Shown here in pieces: positions 35,666 to 45,718 of a stretch of DNA of 64,000 bases. Both the position numbers and the translations under genes were made by a program. The notes below the pieces were generated by a model, which saw only the letters and a program-made list of their open reading frames with translations, was not told the origin of the DNA and ran no database searches. Origin of the DNA: Clitopilus passeckerianus (Eukaryota > Basidiomycota > Agaricomycetes > Agaricales > Entolomataceae); contig CALYLX010000152.1 in the NCBI GenBank assembly GCA_944990035.1, positions 434,001-498,000 on the forward strand, given 5' to 3'. Within the stretch, counting starts at the first letter, position 1; every line of letters starts with the position of its first letter.

Positions 35666-38137
35666 TTAAATTACACCATCGCTCCTGATTGCACATTGAC
35701 CCATATCTCGCTTCTGGAGGCCCTCAGGTTGAGGCGTAATATCCTTGATTGCATATGAGGTTCTTGATCATTTCGGGAGACGATAGACACTTACGAATTC
35801 AAAGATAGCTGTAGGAAGTCCCAAGGTCACGCAGGCATTCGGCGAGTCCTATTAGGGACGCGGTCAATAATGATAGCATATCGAGCACCATAGAATAATA
35901 CTTACGACAACGGCACCGACATGACTCTCCACGGGAGCAGCAGTCAAGAGGAGATAGGCTTGTTCGCGAGCTATGACGCAAAAAGGCATCAGAGGAGAAT
36001 CCTCTGGTAAGTGCGAGGGAGAGCGAGAACTCACTGTATCCGAGTTTCTGGAGGTATGCGATACAGTTCAGAGCAGCTTGCTTGTACGCCACAGTGCTGA
36101 TTACAGGGAATCAGTGTCAGTTAACAGCGAGAGCGAGGAAAAGCACGAGACTCACGCGTCCATGTTGTATTGCTTGCCGTCACCGTCTATCAATACAGAT
36201 GTGAGCAAGGCTGGACTGGCTCAAAGCGTGACAAACTCACGGATATCGACGCTGATACCCTGGAACACGACTTGGGTGGCATAGGTGGGGTCAACCGGAG
36301 AGGGCTTCAATCCGTCCCCATTAGTTTGGGTAGGCATATAGGGTATATCACGGACGTACCAAGAAGATGGGCTCCTTCAACGCGAACTTCTCAACACCGC
36401 CCTTGATGATGCTTGTCTTGAAAGTGATAGTGCCAGCCTGGATATTTAGGTAGTGAGCAAATAGTTCTATGTGGAAGGCGAAAAGGACGGACCATTTCAA
36501 TCGCACCACAGAATGAGAGCTAAATGAGACAGTTATGCCAGGTTCAGTTTCATGACATAGTTCACATACTTCGCCCTGGGATAAACTATCAGTACAAGTC
36601 CATCGTTAGGAACAAGTCACTCACATCACCCTGAGAGAAGTGGAGGTCACCGACGGAGAGCTTGGCTCCGGGGACGAAGACTGGCAGGTAGCATCGGGAA
36701 CCCCTTGAAGGATCAGTGTTATGATTGTATCAAGTGTCCGTGAAACCCGAGACCATACTTGGACAAGTTCTTAATCTAAGGGCCAACAAGGTTACTCTCT
36801 GCAAGGACACTGAAATCTGTCGAAGGAACGCACATCACAGTTTCCTCCGTGTTCCCTGGCAGGGATAGTCCTAGCACCCTCCTTCGCGATCTTCTCCCTT
36901 AGCTCAGGAGAGAGCTCCTGTCCAACGTAAACACCAGTGGTCTCGGGCGGATAGGCAACAGGGGGAACAGCCTGAGCGTGCTGAGCGATGAGGCCAGTTT
37001 CACGTTCATTCCACTTGGCGAGGAGCTCAGCGGAGGGAGCTGTGCCGACGATACCGGGATGGGTGACACCTGCAAAGCGGACGCCGGGGATGTGACGAGA
37101 GCTGGCGTAGACACCTGAAGGAATTGGGGTGAGAGGGGAATGACGGCGACTTGGGAGACAGACGAACCTTCGAGATCCCAGATTGCCTTGGCGGCGTGGC
37201 TGTTGAACTCCCTAGCTAGATCATGGTCAGACTAAGCCGAGTCGTAAAGGGCATAGTTGAAACGTACCAAAGAGACCACCACCATTGTGCAGCTCGAAGA
37301 TTCCCTATCGTGGAGTCAGATATACGACAGTTAATGGCAAAAGAGAGGACGAACAGAGTAGCCCCAGGGCATCTTCTCGGAGTAGGTAACTAATTGGTTC
37401 TGATTAATCTCTATCAAAGCTGAAACAAGACGAGGAGCTCGTACCATCGAGAATGTCGACGACGAGAGCATCGCCGGGTTCAGCACCTTCAATTGCAACG
37501 GGTCCCGAGAGGTTGTGGCATTTAGAGAGATCAACATCTCTGATATCATCGGCGTCTATAAACAGCAGTCTGGATAAGCTTCCTCCTTGGATATCTTTGG
37601 AAAGATTGACGCACAGTCGTTATTGCCGATCTGAGCACCGGTCCAGTCTGTTGATGTGATCGGTGACTTTGTCGACTGGTAACATTCGTGTTCAAGGTAG
37701 CTTACCAACGCATTGGACTTTGAAGACCTATTGGACTATCATTAGGGATTGTGAAGTGAGATATGCGGGGTGAGAACTTGCCTCTCCGGGTTTCACAGTA
37801 GCGTATGCTGGGATGTCAGGACTGTCGGAAAGGTTGAATAGATGTGGGTATGACTTTACGGGGGCGAACTTACTGCCATCGGTTATGGACTCCCTACAAG
37901 GAGGTCAGCTTCAAAAGCTATATTATCGGGAGACAGTGACGAACCTTCTGTTGTTCTGCAGGGCTATAGTCGCTGCTTGAGGGGCATAGTTTACGGGGGC
38001 TATGACGCAACTTACATGAAGGGGTCAAGCTGTACGGCGGAAGGTCAGCATCAGCGTGAAGATCAGAGGAATATGGCGAGGTTTTTTCTCACTTCAATGA
38101 GGGTGGGATGAGATTTCGAGTTAGCTGCGGTGGCCAT
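35666..38137 (-). CDS. Formamidase (FmdA/AmdA family), micro-exon gene
   Basis: Hydrolyses formamide to formate and ammonia; cytosolic nitrogen-scavenging enzyme. About 15 exons from ATG 38137. Family blocks recovered only by splicing: VHNRWHPDIPAYATVKPGE, DWTGAQIGNND, DADDIRDVDLSKCHNLSGPV, AIEGAEPGDALVVDILD, MPWGYSGIFELHNGGG, AAKAIWDLEG, ASSRHIPGVRFAGVTHPG, ELLAKWNERE, PAREHGGNCD, VGDLHFSQGDGE, and the tail PNACVTLGLPTAIFEFDI. The last exon ends at TAA 35666. Two exons are only 14 nt (38016-38029) and 20 nt (37874-37893), yet restore conserved residues. One intron appears to use a GC donor (GAG/GCAAGT near 37782). All expected blocks are present, so it looks functional. No neighbouring nitrogen gene. 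Confidence 0.93.
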
Positions 38138-38368
38138 TGCGATTTCTGCAGTAGATGTAGTACCAGCTATAAGTCCGGCTTCTCTCTTATAGTCTTCGAA
38201 TACTGCGGGCGTGAGAAGTGATCTTCTGTCGAGTAGATTGAATCTGCTGTAGGCCCGACACCGGGTGAGGTCATGAGATGATGTAGCGATAAGTTGGCGG
38301 AAGGCCTCCGCCTTGTGATCCATTCAATGATAGGACGAGGAAGGCGTACCAAGCCGGTCCAGAGTCTC

Positions 38369-38566
38369 CTACTGGTCAGCAAGGTCCCGCCGAACTTGCC
38401 ATAATACAGCCACGATGGCTCGTGTGGCGCTTAGAACGATATTCGTATATTGTTCTGTCCTGATTCGGAAGATAAGACCCAGAACACTGAGTAAAAGGTT
38501 CATTAATTGGTGAGCAGCCGTGGAGAAACACTCACGTTTGTTGAAGATCGTGGAGAAAAACCCCAT
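38369..38566 (-). CDS. Very small hydrophobic open frame, doubtful
   Basis: 65 codons from ATG 38566 beginning MGFFSTIFNK and containing a hydrophobic stretch LMNLLLSVLGLIF. Short hydrophobic proteins starting in this way are common in agaricomycete genomes, but this one lacks other support, and a GTGAGT/CAG pair inside would break the frame if spliced. It lies 230 bp upstream of the formamidase start on the same strand, so it could also be 5' leader. Confidence 0.2.
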   Translation of the reverse strand: MGFFSTIFNKRECFSTAAHQLMNLLLSVLGLIFRIRTEQYTNIVLSATRAIVAVLWQVRRDLADQ

Positions 38567-39827
38567 GTCGGATGATAATTTTAGTTACACTCTGACAGCG
38601 GAAGATGTCTGGTAGCAGCTCCCAGCGCTGATCAGTGCTTATCAGTAGTTCTTAGCCTAGAATGATCGAACAGCAGGTTGATTCTGCTTTACTCAGTCCA
38701 TCTGGAACGCGATTCCACCGAGATGAGTCTAAGGCAGGTGAAAGCCGTGACAGTTCGTGAACACTTTCATGACAGATCTAGAGAACAGGTGACCTAGTTT
38801 TTATTTGCTTCTTTAGATGTATAGAGTGTATGCCCCGTTGTCGGAGGAGCGTAAGCAATGAACTTGGGGAAACAGGTGGAGAATCAGACGATGATTGAAA
38901 TAGGCAAGAGTTGAACCAAGCGAGCTCGGCTGCTTCTTGGTTTCCGAATCGCAAGTGCTCAAACATTTGCGTCGGTTTACGTCTAAGGATCATGCTGAAT
39001 TCGTACAGGCTAGCCAAGTTATGTTTCGATGTGCATGTTGATTTGGCCAACAGCAAACCGTGAAGGCAAGGCCTGGGCAAGGCTAAGGGGAAGGTCTTTC
39101 GGCAAATGCCGGGGCCGTGAAATGAAAACAAACTATAACACCGAAACGGAGAACGCGGCGCATGAAGACGCGTCGCGTCCCGCTTCATCCAACCTTGCAT
39201 CCAACGGCGACAAAAACTGGGGGCCTCAGCGAAGGGCTGGCAAGGAATTGCTTCAAGGCCTCCGTCTCTGCATGCAGCTTTGGAAGAACTGCTGTCCGTT
39301 CATTTCGCGAGGTGGGCAGTATGCGGAGATCACCACATTTGTCACCGTGACCCCCAGACAACCGCCAATTATGTTCGATCAGGGTTGGCTCAGGTTCAGA
39401 GCTCCTTCTTTGACCCAGATCGTACACATTGAGGTCTCTGAAGAGCGATTTCTGCAAGGACGACCTGCCCTACAAACTCAGTAGACTGCAAAAAACATGG
39501 AGCTTACGCAAAGAAGCCAACATGCTCGGCCGCAGCGCTCATCATCTGACTTGCTGGCACGAGGCTTCTGACCTCCAATGCGAAGTACGAAGTTTTTGCC
39601 GTCACCCACAGCTTTCGCGAAACTTTGTCACCCCAAATTCATTACGAGCAACGTAAAGCGAGGTATCAGTCTAAACCGAAATTGGTCAGCTACTGGATGT
39701 ATAAAGGTTCTTTGCTTTGCTGGAGGTCAGCCTTCACCTCAACCTCAAGGTTGCAACGTTTTTCGTCTCACACATTCGTTTACCACCACACTCTTTTGAC
39801 TTCATACAGCCCTAACATTCTCTCACT
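38567..39827. other. Spacer and promoter of lectin gene 1
   Basis: About 1.26 kb. From about 39385 onward the sequence is repeated upstream of lectin gene 2 (from about 42472). There is a TATA box at 39700-39706. Short open frames around 38780-39480 on both strands have no domain. Confidence 0.5.
39700..39706 (+). promoter_or_regulatory. TATA box of lectin gene 1
   Basis: TATAAAG, 122 bp before the ATG, followed by GTTCTTTGCTTTGCTGGAGG, which is shared almost exactly with lectin gene 2. Confidence 0.6.
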
Positions 39828-41520
39828 ATGATCAAGCTTACACCCGCTACGATTCTGCTTGCTGTCTCTCTCGGAGCTATCTCTGTTACAGCTCAGGCGC
39901 CTCCCCCGTAAGTGCTCCATTGAGATCATCAATCCAACCACACCCACTCACCTCCTTACTTTGACCAGGTTCAAAGGAGAGCTCCTCCTGAAGCCAGCCA
40001 AAGGCGTCGGTACGATCTCTTCTACTATCCTCTGTGTCCGCTGTTGAGGCTGACCGCTCTACCGTCCTTAGATAAATGCTTGACCGCAGCCTCCAACAAC
40101 GCCGCTGCCGCCGTCTCTCTCCAACAATGTAACGGCAATCCCAACCAGAAGTGGACCTTCGCCAACGGCCAGATCAAGGTATTCGGTGACAAGTGCCTCG
40201 ACGTCGTTGGCGGCACCAATGCCAACGGCGCCCAACTCCAGATCGCTAACTGCGAAAACGGAAATGGCAATCAACTGTGGGACTACTCGAAGTGGGATAA
40301 CACCATCACCTGGTGGGAGCATAACAAATGCTTGGATTTGGCTGGTGGCGACACCAACCTTGGTGCCAAGGTATGTGACGTATACCGATATTTCATTGGA
40401 ATATTTTTGTTAAAACGTTCTTTCTAGCCTCACATTTGGGATTGCTACAAGTGGGGTCAACAGCCCAATCAAGTCTGGAACGTCGGCTACCTCCCATCTC
40501 AGCTTCCTGGCCAGACTCAGGAAGGCCAGTTCGGCACCAACACCTGTGGTGGAACCTCCACCCAGGACTCCAACTGTCAGACTGCCTGGATCAAGTACGT
40601 TCGCTTCCATGTTATCAAAACTTTCTCTGACGTGTTGCTATAGCTCTGCCGAAGACTTCTGTCTCTGGGCGCCTCCTCACCCCGACAGCACCATTGGTGA
40701 TACCGAACATGAAGCCGTTGCTTGGTGCACCAAGTCCGGCCGTGGCACTCGCACCATCCCTGATGGTACCCTCAAGGGTGTCCACTTTGTCAAGACTCCT
40801 CACTACGTTCAGCTCACTGGTGTCGGCGACTTCACCAAGTTGAACATCAGGCCTGGCGACTATGGAGGAGAGTTGGATAACCGTGGTGCTACCGGTGTTG
40901 GTAACCCATGTAAGCTTCGTCTACTATAGTTTTTTTGAGCGAGCAAGGGTGCTGACGTTTAATTGTAGCTGGTGGCCTGATCTTCGGTAACTCCTTCGGC
41001 CCCAACACGCAATACCACGAGTGGACCAGCTTCATCTCTGAGAAGCAGTTCTGCATTCGGGCTTGCATCGGTGGAGATGCTACTAAGCTTTGCAACCACA
41101 TTTACGATGAGATGGGCTGCGAATGGGTACGTTTACTCTCTTTCTCTAGCTTTCCTCGGTGCTGACGACCAACCTGTAGAACATCCCTGCCAACTACGAC
41201 GAAGGCAAGTTCGAGACCTGTGACGGCGACGATGCGTATGTTACCTCCTTTCCTTCGTTTCAACGACATATCTGATGTTCCCCACCTGCAGCCAACCGAT
41301 GGGCGTCTATGGCACCAGCACCTGGAAGCAGCACAATTCTCCTACACCCGATCCTCACCCAGCCCCTGCGTCCTCGAACTGCGCTTCACTCCCCACCATC
41401 ACGAGCAGCCCAGCAAGGAGGCACGTCAACGCTCAGAAGCGCACCCTCCGCGGCCAGGCTGTCTGGGCTAGGGACGTCACCGGTGCTCGTGCTCGCCCCA
41501 TCCCTTCCAGCGGCTACTAG
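39828..41520 (+). CDS. Secreted ricin-B lectin fused to macrophage-activating-glycoprotein-like domain, copy 1
   Basis: Signal peptide in exon 1 (ILLAVSLGAISVTAQA). Then a ricin-B/CBM13 beta-trefoil: DKCLTAASNN, NPNQKWTF, DKCLDVVGG, NQLWDYSKW, NKCLDLAGG and QPNQVWNVGY, repeating the Q-x-W and CLD signatures. The second half starts SAEDFCLWAPP and carries EAVAWCTKSGRGTRTIPDG, GDFTKLNI, GGELDNRGA and about eight Cys; it resembles the basidiomycete macrophage-activating glycoprotein first described in Cryptococcus. The tail has a Pro-rich linker and a QKR dibasic site about 26 residues before the end. Eight or nine exons. Likely an extracellular or wall carbohydrate-binding protein; ligand unknown. 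Closely similar to copy 2. Confidence 0.9.
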
Positions 41521-42284
41521 GTGTGGGATAAAGACGGTTGGGAAACATAGACTAGGCTACGATCCTTTGGACTTTACTTTTGGACTATATTGCTATCATT
41601 GGGAGTTTTGCTGGTTACTGATTCAATTTCTGGTAGTTTATGTTCATCTTAATATACAATGTAATGATTTTCAACGGCAAAAGATTACCTGAAGTATAGA
41701 TGCTCTGCTGTTTCGAAGAATGATGGGCACGTCGACTTCGCATCCACGTTTCTCCCTGTCTTACGGGTACGATTACTTGGAGGATTTTCCTTCCACTGCT
41801 TGAGGTTAACATTCCGCCTTTGCACTTCAATCAGTTCCCATCATGATTTCATGACTCTCAAGGCCGCTGCAAAGGCTGCAACTGGTTGCCAACCTCGCGT
41901 CAACAGAGGCGACACGGTTATAAGGTCATCCCGGTCATTTGCAGGTAAGGAGAGAGGACTCAATTCACTGACAGCCATCGTAGCACTAGCTCTAGATGAA
42001 TTGACGCGTAAGCGCGATACTTATGGCTGCGATGCGGAGCTCAATGGGCGCCGTTCTAACGAAAGTCGACAGCGATACTTGTGATCAAGTGGTTGTCGAT
42101 TTTTTCATGCAGGTGATCGTGGTCGGTCTTCACTACTCTTCGGATTGTAAAATAGGTAGTTGCCCAGCTGCTGCAGGCTGCTGGGGAACTAAAAACGTTC
42201 CGAAACAATTCAATGTGAGTCCTCGATTGAATCTATGTAACGAAACGGCTGAAAGATGATGGGGGCTTTGCCAGGATTGTTCTG
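41521..42284. other. 3' flank of lectin gene 1
   Basis: Transcribed 3' region and spacer, matched by the 3' flank of lectin gene 2 (44574-45530). No gene seen; short frames here and in the matching region do not agree with each other, which argues against coding. Confidence 0.55.
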
Positions 42285-42475
42285 TTTTATATTTAGCCGG
42301 CGAGTCACTCTCGGATGGGCCCTTCAAATTCAAATCTCCATGTGGCTGTAGTATGTTTGATCAGGATTTTTGACCATCAATAAAACGGCTATTGAGCACA
42401 AGGAGCCCCTTCCTCAACATTCTTTTCACTGACTGACGTCGGCTAACCCTCACATTCCTTTACCATGATCTCAGG
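42285..42475 (+). promoter_or_regulatory. Orphan copy of the lectin gene 3 promoter and start codon
   Basis: Matches 45535-45725, the promoter of lectin gene 3, through TTTAGCCGGCGAG, CCTTCAAATTCAA, CTCCATGTGG, TCAGGATTTTTGAC, an ATCAATAAAA TATA-like box, CATTCTTTTCACTGACT and CTCACATTCCTTTACCATGAT. The ATG at 42465 is followed after two bases by sequence from the upstream region of lectin gene 1/2 (CTCAGGTTCA...), so the promoter has lost its gene at the duplication junction. Confidence 0.75.
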
Positions 42476-42774
42476 TTCAAACCTCCTTCTGTGTTCCAGA
42501 TTGTATAGATTGAAGTCTTTGAAGAGCATTCACGCAAGGATCACAAGCTCTACAAATTCAGTGGACTCTGCAGAAAAACATGGTGCTCGTGCAAAGCGGC
42601 CAGCAAATGATCACAGCGCTCATCTGACTTGTCAGTACGAGGTTTCTGGCCTCCAGTGCGACGCTTTTGTCGTTACTCGCAGCTTTCGCGAAACTTTGGC
42701 ACCCTAAATTCAGGACGAACAACATAAACCGAGCTAGTAGTCTAAACCGAAGATGGTCGGTTACTATAAAGGCT

Positions 42775-42781
42775 CTTTGCT
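42775..42781 (+). promoter_or_regulatory. TATA box of lectin gene 2
   Basis: TATAAAG 114 bp before the ATG at 42895, at the same place and with the same following GCTTTGCTGGAGGTCAGCC sequence as lectin gene 1. Confidence 0.6.
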
Positions 42782-42894
42782 TTGCTGGAGGTCAGCCTTC
42801 CCTTCAACCTCAAGGTTGCAAGGTTTTTCATCTCACACATTCTTTTACCCACTACCACCACACTCTTTTGATTTCGCAGCCCAATCATTCTGCT

Positions 42895-44573
42895 ATGACC
42901 AAGCTCACCCCCGCTACCATCCTCCTTGCTGTATCTCTTGGAGCCATTTCTGTGACAGCTCAGGCACCTCCTCCGTAAGTCCTCCATTGAGGTCGTGGTA
43001 TCCAACTACTCACCTCCTTGCTTCGATCAGGTTTAAAGGAGAGCTCCTCCTGAAGCCAGCCACACGCATCGGTACGATTTCTTCCAATCTCCGCTGTGGT
43101 CGCTGTTGGTGTTGACCATTTTGCCACTCTCAGATAAATGCTTGACCGCAGCCTCCAACAACAACGCTTCCTCCGTCTCTCTCCAACAATGCAACGGAAA
43201 CCCCAACCAGAAGTGGACGTTCGTCAACGGTCAGATAAAGGTGTTCGGCGACAAATGCCTCGAGGTCGTTGGTGGGATCGATGCGGACGGTACCCAAGTC
43301 CAGATCGCTACCTGCGAAAATGGAAATGCCAATCAGGTGTGGGACTACTCGAAGTGGGCTAACACCATTACCTGGTTGCATCATGGCAAATGCTTGGATT
43401 TGGCCAGTGGCGGCACCAACCCTGGTGCCAAGGTGTGTGATGTATACCGACGTTCCAGTGGAACATTGTTAATTGAAATGCTCTTTTCAGCCTCTTATTT
43501 GGACCTGCCACGGGCAGCCCAACCAAGTTTGGAACGTTGGCTACCTCCCATCTCAGCTTCCTAGCCAAACTCAGGAAGGCCAGTTCGGCACCAACACCTG
43601 TGGTGGAACCTCCAGTCAGGACTCCAACTGCCAGACTGCTTGGATCAAGTACGTTAGCTTCTATGTGATCAAAAGCTTTCACTGACCTGTTACAATAGTT
43701 CTGCCGAAGACTTCTGCCTCTGGGCACCTCCTCACCCCGACAGTACCATTGGTGATACCGAACATGAAGCCGTTGCTTGGTGCACCAAGTCCGGCCGTGG
43801 CACTCGTACTATCCCTGATGGTACCCTCAAGGGTGTCCACTTTGTCAAGACTCCTGACTACGTCCAGCTCACTGGTGTTGGCGACTTCACCAAGTTGAAC
43901 ATCAGGCCTGGCGACTCTGGAGGAGAGTTGGACAATCGTGGTGCTACTGGCGTTGGTAACCCATGTAAGTTCTGTCCGCTTGTATGGTTGCGAGCGAGCC
44001 ACGGTGTTGACGTTTGCTCGTAGCTGGTGGCCTGATCTTTGGTAATTCCTTCGGCCCCAACACGCAATACCACGAGTGGACTAGCTTTATCTCTGATAAG
44101 CAGTTCTGCATTCGTGCTTGCGTTGGTGGAGACGCCACTAAACTCTGCAACCACATTTATGATCTCATGGGCTGCGACTGGGTCGGTTTCTTCCTTTTCC
44201 CTACCTTTTCCTGACGCTAATAACTGCCTTCAGAATATCCCCGCCAACTACGACGAAGGCAAATTCGAGAACTGTGACGGTGACGATGCGTATGTGATCT
44301 CTTTCCCCCGGTTCATAAATAAATCTGACGTTCCCCACATCCAGTCAACCGATGGGTGTCTACGGTACCAGCACTTGGCACCAGGGCACCAACCCAACAC
44401 CCCCTCCGCACCCAGCCCCTGCGTCCTCTAACTGTGCTTCACTCCCTACCATCACAAGTAGCCCAGCAAGGAGGCACGTCGACGCCCAGAAGCGCACCCT
44501 CCGTGGCCAGGCTGTCTGGGCCAGGGACGTCACCGGTGCTCGTGCTCGTCCCATCCCTTCTGGTGGCCACTAG
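42895..44573 (+). CDS. Secreted ricin-B lectin fused to macrophage-activating-glycoprotein-like domain, copy 2
   Basis: Tandem paralogue of the gene at 39828, with the same signal peptide, exon plan and domain order. The trefoil half has DKCLTAASNN, NPNQKWTF, DKCLEVVGG, NQVWDYSKW and GKCLDLASGG, and one segment is shorter (TCHGQPNQVW against DCYKWGQQPNQVW). The C-terminal half is nearly unchanged. Differences cluster in the trefoil loops, which may reflect altered sugar binding. The tail keeps the QKR site and ends RPIPSGGH. No frame break, so both copies look active. The promoter is duplicated with it, so similar expression is expected. Confidence 0.9.
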
Positions 44574-45718
44574 ATATGAGACACTTGAGGGTTGGAGAAC
44601 CATAGACTAGGCTATAATCCCTTGGACTCTACTTCGGGCTGTATTGCTATCTTTTGGAGTTTTGCTAGTTACTAATTCAATTTTTGGTAGTTTATGTTCG
44701 ACTTGATATACAATGTAATGATAAATTCTCAATGGCAAATGATCACCTGAGGTATTCCAAAGTCCAGATATTGTAGTTTCTCGAAGAATGATGGCCACAT
44801 CGACTTGCAATCTAGCATCCACTTTTCTCGCCGTTTTGCGACCACTTCGAGGATCTTCCACTGCTTCAGGTCAACATTCCGCCTTTCCCTTCCAATCAGT
44901 TCCCAGGATGATTTCATGGCTCTCAAGGACACTGTAACCTGCAGCTTAGTCTCCAAACAGAACCTCACACCGGCAGCTGGTTACCAACCGCGTCTCCTGA
45001 TTCGGCCTGAAGTTTTCTGATCCCACTTTATTCCGACCGGATTGTCATGATGTCGATGTCAGAAACTCTGGCAAAATCAGCCTCGAGACTTCGGTTTCTT
45101 TTACCGGATGTCGAAATTGAATATGCGGGCGTATGAAAGTACGAATATCATCTGGGTTGGCCCAGGAAACGACTCAGTCGCTGTCCTCAATGGGTCTTTG
45201 CAGCTTCGGAGGACCCGGTTAGCTCACTTCATATCCGTTCGACCTCAGTTCACTGACACACCTCGTAGTTAGACCACAAATGAATTGGCGCGTTAGCGCG
45301 ATGTGATTGTGGGGATGGGTCGGAGGTAAATGCCCGTCGTAACGAAACTCGAGGAGACTTTTGATCAGGTGCTCGACGATCTTCTCATGCACCCTTCACT
45401 GGTTTTTGGGTGAAGAAGTAAGCCCTCTACTGCCAGGAGGAACAGCGACCATTATTGTAACAAGGAATGTGAGTCATTCGTCGTGATTTGTATTGACAAA
45501 AGGGCCGAAAACTGAAGAGCGGAAGTTCTGCTATTTTTAGCCGGCGAGGCACTCGCCGATGGACCCTTCAAATTCAATTCTCCATGTGGGCCTATGTGTT
45601 AAATCAGGATTTTTGACGCATCAATAAAAAGGCTACTGGCACAAGGAGGTCCCCTTACCGGACCTAGTCCCGTTCCCCCACATTCTTTTCACTGACTAAC
45701 CCCTCACATTCCTTTACC
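44574..45718. other. 3' flank of lectin gene 2 and promoter of lectin gene 3
   Basis: About 1.1 kb, mostly the second copy of the 41521-42470 flank. The last 190 bp form the lectin gene 3 promoter, with TCAATAAAAAGG (45621-45632) as a TATA-like element. No gene seen. Confidence 0.55.

Larger units (their letters stand above)
39385..42475 (+). repeat. Tandem duplication unit A (lectin gene 1 with flanks)
   Basis: About 3.09 kb, from the upstream region of lectin gene 1 to a point just after a duplicated start codon. It matches unit B (42472-45725) in promoter, exons, introns and 3' flank, for example GTTTATGTTC...ATACAATGTAATGAT after the gene and ACATTCCGCCTTT...TCAGTTCCCA further on. Exons are most similar; spacers are more diverged. 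Confidence 0.8.
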
